From: Porphyra umbilicalis
Lineage: Eukaryota > Rhodophyta > Bangiophyceae > Bangiales > Bangiaceae
Assembly: GCA_002049455.2 (NCBI GenBank)
Contig: KV918955.1
Location: 1 to 64,000, forward strand
Direction: 5' to 3'
DNA length: 64,000 bases
A model generated the notes under the pieces. The model made no database searches. It was not told the DNA's origin and worked only from the letters and a program-made list of their open reading frames with translations. Every line of letters begins with the position of its first letter. Position 1 is the first letter of the stretch. The translations under genes were made by a program, and so were the position numbers. Shown piece after piece: positions 54,201 to 64,000 of the stretch.

Positions 54201-56702
54201 GAGGGCCGCCTCCCCCCCGGCCGCCGGGTGGCGGGGTGGGGGGGGTCCGGGAGGGAGGGCCGCCTTCCCCCCGGCCGCCGTGTGGCAGGGTGGCGGGGGT
54301 CCGGGGGGGAGGGCCGCCTCCCCCCCGGCCACCGGGTGGCGGGTGGGGGGTTCCGGGGGCATGGGCCGCCCCTCCCCCTGGCATACAAAGCCGCGCCACA
54401 ATCATCTATTCTCAAAACGGAGAACGAATTATTCTCTCCATGGATAAGTAGCCGATTCTATCGGCCTGGAGGCACTTTTTCTCTTTCTTTGGCGCTCTGT
54501 ATCTCCGGAACGGCCGTCCTACGGACAAATCTGAGCAGCGCAAACGGGGGAAGGGGGGAGGCATGGGCAAATGTTTGCAAGCTATTGAATGAGCTGGGTC
54601 GCGTAGTCGTCTGGCGATTTCATGAAAACGCGTCTGTGGGGCATGTGAGAAAATACGCCTCGATTTACTGTGGGCTCTCAGAGCCCGCGCGGGTCCTACC
54701 TAGTCCCTTTATATAAAGCTCGCCGTGGGCTACATGCGTCTGTCTGTCTGTATGTGCAGCCCACAAATGGGACGCCCGCGATCGGGTCACGCACAGAGGC
54801 TAAAATGGCAAACAAGTGGATTGCGCGAGCGCCCTGATTTTCAGCGCATTCCGACCACAAACATTCTAAGGACCTGCATGCACGCCCGGATCAAATACAT
54901 CCCAGTGGGATGGCCGCGAACGCGAATCGCACACGGGCTACATTGCCAAACAAATGGATTGCGCGACGGCCCAGATTTTCAGCGCATTCCGACCACAAAC
55001 ATTCTATGGACCTGTGTGCACGCCCGGATCAAATCCATCCCAGTGGGATGGTCGCGATCGGGTTTCGCCTAGGGGCCACATTGGCAAACAAATGGATAGC
55101 GCGACGGCCCAGATTTTCAGCGCATTCCGAGCACAAACATTCTAAGGACCTGCGTGCACGCCCGGATCAACTCCATCCAGAACCGCGAGCGGCGCAGCGC
55201 GAGGCCGTCGAATTGATCCCCTGATTTACAGTTTCCCGATTTGGAATAAACAGAGGTTTTTGTGGACGGCCCAGATTTTCGGCGAGCAGCGCAGCGCGAG
55301 GCCGTCGAAGTAAACGCGTGACTTTCTGTCCGCCAAGTTGGTGCAATCAGACGCTTTTCGGGAACGCCCAGATATTCGCTGAGCGGCGCAGCGCGAGGGC
55401 GTCTTCACACCGGCTGCTGGGTGGCGGGGTGGGGGGGCCGCCGGGTGGCGCGGTGGGGGTGTCCGGGGGGGAGGGCCGCCTCCCCCCCGGCCGCCGGGTT
55501 GCGGAATGGGGGGAGTCCGGGGGGGAGGGCCGCCTCGCCCCCGACCGCCGGGTTGCGGGGTGGGGGGGGTCCGGGGGGGAGGGCCGCCTCGCCCCCGACC
55601 GCCGGGTGGCTGGCTGGGAGGGGTCCGGGGGGGAGGGCCGCCTCGCCCCCGGCCGCCGGGTGGCGGGTGGGGGGGGTCCGGGGAGATGGGCCGCCCCTCC
55701 GCTGGCATATAAGGCCGCGCCACAATCATCTATTCTCAGAACTGAAAACGAATTATTCTCTCTCTGGAAAAGTAGCCGATTCCATCGGCCTGGAGGCACT
55801 TTTTGTCTTTCTTCGGCGCTCTGTATCTCTGGAACGGCTGCCCTACGGACAAATTTGTGCAGCGCAAATGGGGGAAGGGGGGAGGCATGGGCAAATGTTT
55901 GCAAGCTATCGAATGAGCTGGGTCGCGTGGTCGCACGGCGATTTCAAGGAAACGCGTCTGTGGGGCATGTGAGAAAATGCGCCCCGATTTACTGTGGGCT
56001 CTCAGAGCCCGCGCGGGTCCTACCTAGTCCCTTTATATAAAGCTCGCCGTGGGCCACATGCGTCTGTCTGTCTGTATGTGCAGCCCACCAATCGGACTCC
56101 CGCGATCGGGTCGCGCACATGGGCTACAATGGCAAACAAATGGATTGCGCGAACGCCCAGATTTTCAGCGCATTCCGACAACAAACATTCTAAGGACCGG
56201 CCTGCACGCCCGGGTCAAGTACATCCCAGTCGGATGGCCGCGATCGGGTTTCGCACAGGGGCCACATTGGCAAACAAATGGATAGCGCGACGGCCCAGAT
56301 TTTCAGCGCATTCCGAGCACAAACATTCTAAGGACCTGCGTGCACGCCCGGATGAACTCCATCCAGAACCGCGAGCGGCGCAGCGCGAGGCCGTCGAATT
56401 GATCCCCTGCTTACAGTTCTCGAATTGGAATAAACAGAGGTTTTTGGGGACGGCCCAGATTTTCGGCGAGCGGCGCAGCGCGAGGCCGTCGAAGTAAACG
56501 CGTGACTTTCCGTCCGCCAAGTTGGTGCAATCAGAGGATTTTCGGGAACAAACAGAGTTTCGGCGAGCGGCGCAGCGCGAGGGCGTCTTCACACCGGCTG
56601 CTGGGTGTCGGGGTGGGGGGGTCCGGGGGGGAGGGCCGCCTCCCGCCCGGTCACCGGGTGGCGGGGTGGGGGGGGTCCGGGGGGGAGGGCCACCTCCCCC
56701 AC

Positions 56703-56775
56703 AGCATCCATCAGTGGATCCTATCGCGTTGCTTTCAGTCTCAATGTCATTGGGGATTTATTGCACATAACCGAC
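56703..56775 (+). repeat. Segment shared with the block A boundary
   Basis: CATCCATCAGTGGATCCTAT and the following GCGTTGCTTTCAGTCTCAAT, then GTCATTGGGG, match 27919-27972 with few changes. In both places the segment directly follows a G-rich minisatellite. Here it leads on to ATTGCACATAACCGACGCC and an 18-bp box, re-entering the array. Confidence 0.8.
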
Positions 56776-58040
56776 GCCAGCCTTACGGCGAGCGGCGCAG
56801 CGCGAGGGCGCCTTCCCACCGGCTGCTTGATGGTAAGTTCGGGGGGCCGCCGGTTGGCGGGGTGGGGGGGTCCGCGGGGGAGGGCCGCCTCCCCCCCGGC
56901 CGCCGGGTGGCGGAGTGTGGGGGGTCCGGGGGGGGAGGCAGCCTCGCCCCCGGCGCCCGGGTGGCGGGGTGGGCGGGGTCCGGGGGGGAGGGCCGCCTCC
57001 TTCCCGGCCGCCGGGTGGCGAGGTGGGGGGGGTCCGAGGGGGAGGGCCGCCTCGCCCCCGGCCGCCGGGAGGCGGGGTGGGGGGGGTCCGAGGGGGAGGG
57101 CCGCCTCGCCCCCGGCCGCCGGGTGGCGAGGTGGGGGGGTCCGGGGGGGAGGGCTGCCTCGCCTTCGGCCGCCGGGTGGCGGGGTGGGGGTGCCCGGTGG
57201 GGAGGGCCGCCTCCCCCCCGGGCCGCCGGGTGGCGGGGTGTAGGGGGTCCGGGGGTGAGGGCCGCCTCCCTTCCGGCCGCCGGGTGTCGGGTGGGGGGGG
57301 TCCGGGGGCATGGGCCGCCCCTCCCCCTGGCATACAAAGCCGCGCCACAATCATCTATTTTCAAAACGGAGAACGAATTATTCTCTCCATGGATAAGTAG
57401 CCGATTCTATCGGCCTGGGGGCACTTTTTGTCTTTCTTTGGCGCTCTGTATCTCCGGAACGGCCGTCCTACGGACAAATCTGAGCAGCGCAAACGGGGGC
57501 AGGGGGGAGGCATGGGCAAATGTTTGCAAGCTATTGAATGAGCTGGGTCGCGTAGTCGTCTGGCGATTTCATGAAAACGCGTCTGTGGGGCATGTGAGAA
57601 AATACGCCTCGATTTACTGTGGGCTCTCAGAGCCCGCGCGGGTCCTACCTAGTCCCTTTATATAAAGCTCGCCGTGGGCCACTTGCGTCTGTCTGTCTGT
57701 ATGTGCAGCCCACAAATGGGACGCCCGCGATCGGGTCACGCACAGAGGCTAAAATGGCAAACAAGTGGATTGCGCGAGCGCCCTGATTTTCAGCGCATTC
57801 CGACCACAAACATTCTAAGGACCTGCAAGCACGCCCGGATCAAATACATCCCAGTGGGATGGCCGCGAACGCGAATCGCACACGGGCTACATTGCCAAAC
57901 AAATGGATTGCGCGACGGCCCAAGTTTCCGCGCATTCCGAGCACAAACATTCTAAGGACCTGCGTGCACGCCCGGATCAACTCCATCCAGAACCGCGAGC
58001 GGCGCAGCGCGAGGCCGTCGAATTGATCCCCTGACTTACA

Positions 58041-59735
58041 GTTTCCCGATTTGGAATAAACAGAGGATTTTGGGGCCGGCCCAGATTTTCGGCGAGCGGC
58101 GCAGCGCGAGGCCGTCGAAGTAACCGCGTGACTTCCTGTCCGCCAAGTTGGTGCAATCAGAGGATTTTTGGGAACGCCCAGAGTTTCTGCGAGCGGCGCA
58201 GCGCGAGGGCGTCTTCACACCGGCTGCTGGGTGGCGGGGTTGGGGGGCCGCCGGGTGGCAGGGTGGGGGGGTCCGGGGGGGAGGGCCGCCTCCCCCCCGG
58301 CCGCCGGGTTGCGGAATGGGGGGGGTCCGGGGGGGAGGGCCGCCTCGCCCCCGACCGCCGGGTGGCGGGGTGGGGGGGGTCCGGGGGGGCGGGCCGCCTC
58401 CCCCCGGGCTGCCGGGTGGCGGGTGGGGGGGGTCCGGGGGGATTGGCCGCCACATTCTCGGCATGTAAGGCCGCGCCTCAATCATCTTTTGTCAGAACGG
58501 AGAACCAGTTATTCTCTCTCTGGACAGTAGCCGATTCTATCGGCCTGGAGGCACTTTTTCTCTTTCTTCGGCGCTCTGTATCTCTGGAACGGCTGCCCTA
58601 CGGTCAAATCTGAGCAGCGCAAACGGCGGATCAGGGGAGGCATGGGCAAATGTTTGCAAGATATTGAATGAGCTGGGTCCCGACGTCGTCTGGCGATTGC
58701 ATGAGAACACGTCTGTGGGGCATGTGAGAGCATGCGCCTCGATTGACAGTGGGCTCTCATAGCCCGCGCGGGTCCTACCTAGTCTATTTTTTTATGGCTC
58801 GCGGTGGGCCACTTGCGTCTGTCTGTATGTGCAGCCCACCAATGGGACGCTCGCGATCGGGTCGCGCACAGGGGCTACAATGGCAAACAAATGGATTGCG
58901 CGACGGCCCAGATTTTCAGCGCATTCCGACCACAAAAATTCTAAGGACCTCCGTGCACACTCGGATCAACTCCATCCAGAACCGCGAGCGGCGCAGCGCG
59001 AGGCCGTCAAACTGATCCCCTGACTTACAGTTTCCCGATTTGGAATAAACAGAGGTTTTTGGGGACGGCCCAGATTTTCGGCGAGCGGCGCAGCGCGAGG
59101 CCGTCGAAGTAAACGCGTGACTTCCTGTCCGCCAAGTTGGTGCAATCAGAGGATTTTCGGGCACGCCCAGAGTTTCTGCGAGCGGCGCAGCGCGAGGGCG
59201 TCTTCACACCGGCTGCTGGGTGGCGGGGTTGGGGGGCCGCCGGGTGGCGGGGTGGGGGGGTCCGGGGGGGAGGGCCGCCTCCCCCCCGGCCGCCGGGTTG
59301 CGGAATGGGGGGGGTCCGGGGGGGAGGGCCGCCTCGCCCCCGACCGCCGGGTGGCGGGGTGGGGGGGGTCCGGGGGGGCGGGCCGCCTCCCCCCGGGCTG
59401 CCGGGTGGCGGGTGGGGGGGGTCCGGGGGGATTGGCCGCCACATTCTCGGCATGTAAGGCCGCGCCTCAATCATCTTTTGTCAGAACGGAGAACCAGTTA
59501 TTCTCTCTCTGGACAGTAGCCGATTCTATCGGCCTGGAGGCACTTTTTCTCTTTCTTCGGCGCTCTGTATCTCTGGAACGGCTGCCCTACGGTCAAATCT
59601 GAGCAGCGCAAACGGCGGATCAGGGGAGGCATGGGCAAATGTTTGCAAGATATTGAATGAGCTGGGTCCCGACGTCGTCTGGCGATTGCATGAGAACACG
59701 TCTGTGGGGCATGTGAGAGCATGCGCCTCGATTGA
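58041..59735 (+). repeat. Recent tandem duplication with 989-bp period
   Basis: 58041-58746 and 59030-59735 are nearly identical, including the minisatellite length, the odd CATGTAAGG box and the TTTTTTTATGG that replaces TATATAAA downstream. Near identity over G-runs implies a very recent duplication. Confidence 0.85.
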
Positions 59736-62700
59736 CAGTGGGCTCTCATAGCCCGCGCGGGTCCTACCTAGTCTATTTTTTTATGGCTCGCGGTGGGCCA
59801 CTTGCGTCTGTCTGTATGTGCAGCCCACCAATGGGACGCTCGCGATCGGGTCGCGCACAGGGGCTACAATGGCAAACAAATGGATTGCGCGACGGCCCAG
59901 ATTTTCAGCGCATTCCGACCACAAAAATTCTAAGGACCTCCGTGCACGCTCGGATCAACTCCATCCAGAACCGCGAGCGGCGCAGCGCGAGGCCGTCAAA
60001 CTGATCCCCTGACTTACAGTTTCCCGATTTGGAATAAACAGAGGTTTTTGGGGACGGCCCAGATTTTCGGCGAGCGGCGCAGCGCGAGGCCGTTGAAGTA
60101 ACCGCGTGACTTCCTGTCCGCCAAGTTGGTGCAATCAGAGGATTTTCGGGAACGCCCAGATATTCGCTGAGCGGCGCAGCGCGAGGGCGTCTTCACACCG
60201 GCTGCTGGGTGGCGGGGTGGGTGGGCCGCCGGGTGGCGCGGTGGGGGGGTCCGGGAGGGAGGGCCGCCTCCCCCCCGGCCGCCGGGTTGCGGGGTGGGGG
60301 CGGTCCGGGGGGGAGGGCCGCCTCGCCCCCGACCGCCGGGTGGCGGGTTGGGGGGGGTCCGGGGGGGAGGGCCGCCTCGCCCCCGGCCGCCGGGAGGCGG
60401 GGTAAGGGGGGTCCGGGGTGGAGGGCAGCCTCGCCCCCGACGGCCGGGTGACGGGGGGGGGGGGGTCCGGGGGGGAGGGCCGCCTCGCCCCCGGCCGCCG
60501 GGAGGCGAAGTGGGGGGGTCCGGGGGGGAGGGCCGCCTCCCCCCCGGCCGCCGGGTTGCGGGGTGGGGGCGGTCCGGGGGGGAGGGCCGCTTCGCCCCCG
60601 ACCGCCGGGTGGCGGGTTGGGGGGGGTCCGGGGGGGAGGGCCGCCTCGCCCCGGCCGCCGGGAGGGGTCCGGGGGGCACGGCCGCCTCGCCCCCGGCCGA
60701 CGGGAGGCGGGGTGGGGGGGGTCCGGGGGGGAGGGCCGCCTCGCCCCCGGCCGCCGGGAGGCGGGGTGAGGGGGGTCCGGAGTGGAGGGCAGCCTCGCCC
60801 CCGACCGCCGGGTCACGGGGTGGGGGGGGTCCGGGGGGGAGGGCCGCCTCGCCCCCGGCCGCCGGGTGACGGGGTGGGGGGGGTCCGGGGGGGAGGGCCG
60901 CCTCGCCCCCGGCCGCCGGGAGGCGAAGTGGGGGGGTCCGGGGGGATGGGCCGCCCCTCCCCTGACATATCAGGCCGCGCCACAATCATCCATTCTCAGA
61001 ACTGAAAACGAATTATTCTCTCTCTGGAAAAGTAGCCTATTCCATCGGGCTGGAGGCATATTTTCTCTTTTTTCGGCGCTCTGTATCTCTGGAACGGCTG
61101 CCCTACGGTCGAATCTGAGCAGCTCAAATGGGGGAAGGGGGGAGGCATGGGCAAATGTTTGCATGCTGTTGAATGTTCTGGGTCGCGTAGTCGTCCGGCG
61201 ATTTCATGAAAACGCGTCCGTGGGGCGTGTAAGAAAATGCGCCTCGATTGACAGTGGGCTCTCAGAGCCCGCGCGGGTCCTACCTAGTCCCTTTATATAA
61301 AGCTCGCCGTGGCCACTTGCGTCTGTCTGTCTGTATGTGCAGCCCACCAATGGGACGCTTGCGATCGGGTCGCGCACAGGGGCTACAATGGCAAACAAAT
61401 GGATTGCGCGACGGCCCGGGGTTTCAGCGCATTCCGACAACAAACATTCTAAGGACCGGCCTGCACGCCCGGGTCAAGTACATCCCAGTGGCATGGCCGT
61501 GATCGGGTTTCGCACAGGGGCTACATTAGCAAACAAATGGATTGCGCTAGCGCCCAGATTTTCAGCGCATTCCGAGCACAAACATTCTAAGGACCTCCGT
61601 GCACGCCCGGATCACCTCCATCCAGAACCACGAGCGGCGCAGCGCGAGGCCGTCAAATTGTTCCCCTGATTCACAGTATCCAGAGGTGGAAAAAACAGAG
61701 GTGTTTGGGGACGGCCCAGATTTTCGGGGAGCGGCGCAGCGCGAGGCCGTCGAAGTAAACACGTGACTGTCGGTCTGCCAAGTTGGTGCAATCAGAGGAT
61801 TTTGGGGAACACCCAGAGTTTCGGCGAGCGGCGCCGCGCGAGGGCGTCTTCACACCGGCCGCATGGTGGTGGGGTGAAGGGGCCGCCGGGTGGCGGGGTG
61901 GGGGGGTCCGGGGGGGAGGGCCGCCTCCCTCCCAGCCGCCGGGTGGCGGGGTGGGGGGGGTCCGGGGGGGAGGGCCGCCTCCCCCCTGGCCGCCGGGACG
62001 CGGGGTGGGGGGGGTCCGGGGGGGAGGGCCGCCTCGCCCCCGGCCGCCGGGAGGCGGGTTGGGGGGGGTCCGGGGTGGAGGGCAGCCTCGCCCCGACCGC
62101 CGGGTGACGGGGTGAGGGGGGTCCGGGGGGGAGGGCCGCCTCCCCCCCGGCCGCCGGTTGGCGGGTTGGGGGGGTCCGGGGGGATGGGCCGCCCCTCCCC
62201 TGGCATATAAGGCCGCGCCACAATCATCTATTCTCAGAACTGAGAACGAATTATTCTCTCTCTGGAAAAGTAGCCGATTCCATCGGCCTGGAGGCACTTT
62301 TTCTCTTTCTTCGGCGCTCTGTATCTCCGGGACGGCTGCCCTACGGACAAATCTGAGCATCGCCAATGGGGGAAGGGGGGAGGCATTGGCAAATGTTTGC
62401 AAGCTATCGAATGAGCTCGGTCGCGTGGTCGCACGGCGATTTCATGAAGACGCGTCTGTGGGGCATGTGAGAAAATGCGCCTCGCTTTAATGTGGGCTCT
62501 CAGAGCCCGCGCGGGTCCTACCTAGTCCCTTTATATAAGGCTCGCGGTCGGCCACTTGCGTCTGTCTGTATGTGCAGCCCACCAATGGGACGCTCGCGAT
62601 CGGGTCGCACACAGGGGCTACAATGACAAACAAATGGATTGCGCGACGGCCCGGGTTTTCAGCGCATTCCGACCACAAACATTCTAAGGACCGGCCTGCA

Positions 62701-64000
62701 CGTCTTGGTCAAGTACATCCCAGCGGGATGGCCGCGATCGGGTTTCGCACAGGGGCTCCATTAGCAAACAAATGGATTGCGCCAGCGCCCAGATTTTCAG
62801 CGCATTTCGAGCACACACATTCTAAGGACCTGCATGCACGCCCGGATCAACTCCATCCAGAACCGCGAGCGGCGCAGCGCGAGGCCGTCGAATTGATCCC
62901 CTGATTCACAGTATCCCGAGGTGGAAAAAACAGAGGTGTTTGGGGACGGCCCAGATTTTCGGCGAGCGGCGCAGCGCGAGGCCGTCGAAGTAAACACGTG
63001 ACTTTCCGTCCGCCAAGTTGGTGCAATCAGAGGATTTTGGGGAACGCCCAGAGTTTCGGCGAGCGGCGCAGCGCGAGGGCGTCTTCACACCGGCCGCTGG
63101 GTGGCGGGGTGGGGGGGCCGCCGGGTGGCGGGGTGGGGGGGTCCGGGGGGGAGGGCCGCCTCCCCCCCGGCCGCCGGGTGGCGGGGTGGGGGGGTTCCGG
63201 GGGGGAGGGCCGCCTCCCCCCCGGCCGCCGGGTGACGGGGTGAGGGGGGTCCGGGGGGGAGGGCCGCCTCCCCCCCGGCCGCCGGTTGGCGGGTTGGGGG
63301 GGTCCGGGGGGATGGGCCGCCCCTCCCCTGGCATATAAGGCCGCGCCACAATCATCTATTCTCAGAACTGAGAACGAATTATTCTGTGCCTGGGAAAGTA
63401 GCCGGTTCCATCGGCCTGGAGGCACTTTTTCTCTTTCTTCGGCGCTCTGTATCTCTGGAACGGCTGCCCTACGGACAAATTTGTGCAGCGCAAATGGGGG
63501 AAGGGGGGAGGCATTGGCAAATGTTTGCAAGCTACCGAATGAGCTGGGTCGCGTAGTCGCACGGCGATTTCATGAAGACGCGTCTGTGGGGCATGTGAGA
63601 AAATACGCCTCGATTTACTGTGGGCTCTCAGAGCTCGCGCGGGTCCTACCTAGTCCCTTTATATAAGGCGCGCGGTGGGCCACATGTCTGTATGTATGTC
63701 TGTATCTCTGTGCAGCCCACCAATGGGATGGCCGCGAATGGGTATCGCGCACGGGCTACATTGGCAAACAAATGGATTGCGCGACGGCCCAGATTTTCAG
63801 CGCATTCCGACAACAAACATTCTAAGGACCTGCATGCACGCCCAGATCAACTCCATCCCAGTGGGATGGCCGCGATCGGGTTTCGCACAGGGGCCGCATT
63901 AGCAAACAAATGGATTGCGCCAGCGCCCAGATTTTCAGCGCATTCCGAGCACACACATTCTAAGGACCCGCATGCACGCCCGGATCAACTCCATCCAGAA

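Larger units (their letters stand above)
48214..64000 (+). repeat. Composite tandem array, block C (about 13 units, continues past the window)
   Basis: Marker positions are 48593, 49759, 51233, 53344, 54668, 55992, 57617, 58747, 59736, 61252, 62490 and 63618; spacing runs from 989 to 2,111 bp. The first 380 bp are the right half of the unit split by the insertion plus another copy of the hairpin block. The unit at 51233 has the longest minisatellite (51984-53053). The unit at 55992 has a short foreign segment in its minisatellite (56703-56775). Units ending at 58746 and 59735 are nearly identical and have lost the TATA box. The part order is as in block A. Confidence 0.93.

Noticed and set aside
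7187-63335. Many long Pro/Arg/Gly-rich open frames on both strands of the array
   Set aside because: They are translations of the 54-bp G-rich minisatellite (a multiple of three) in all frames, lack non-repetitive sequence and differ in length with copy number.
6865-64000. CRISPR array
   Set aside because: Repeats are long, contiguous and without unique spacers, and the genes are eukaryotic with introns.

Overview
The window looks like nuclear DNA of a very GC-rich eukaryote. My best guess is a bangiophyte red alga of the Porphyra/Pyropia kind. This is inference from gene content and composition: host genes have few, short GT-AG introns and strong G/C use. A ClpP protease carries an N-terminal extension ending in a plastid-type cleavage context (VRM|A), and red algal plastids generally import ClpP rather than encode it. 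Long G and C homopolymers run through coding DNA.

Layout. (1) 1-6506 holds three host genes: the 3' part of the PP2A catalytic subunit (+), a tail-to-tail plastid ClpP (-), and a divergently placed type II membrane glycosyltransferase of the chondroitin N-acetylgalactosaminyltransferase kind (+). (2) About 6865-27919 is a head-to-tail array of about 15 composite repeat units, one of which carries a 236-bp MITE with a TA target duplication. (3) 27920-36853 is a non-array block with a nearly whole Helitron Rep-helicase gene (one in-frame amber codon) and, on the other strand, an unknown tail-anchored protein ORF. (4) 36854-39276 holds two divergent array units and fragments. (5) 39277-48213 is an insertion within an array unit; it contains a Crypton-like tyrosine recombinase with a GCR1_C-type C-terminus, a 17-bp minisatellite and a 38-bp perfect palindrome. 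(6) 48214-64000 is the array again (about 13 units), running off the window end.

The array is the dominant and least explained feature. Every unit (989-2111 bp, all in the same orientation) repeats one order of parts: overlapping palindromes, a TATATAAA box, one to three 138-bp subrepeats with their own palindrome, three copies of an 18-bp box spaced about 97 bp apart with an AATAAA between them, a G-rich minisatellite of about 54 bp per copy with G-quadruplex and hairpin potential, a second TATA-like box, and a block with small hairpins. It reads like a macrosatellite built of possible short transcription units. Helitron, Crypton and MITE copies are lodged in it. I see no rRNA, tRNA or CRISPR. 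Most open frames inside the array are by-products of repeat periods divisible by three and of GC-rich sequence, so I do not call them genes.
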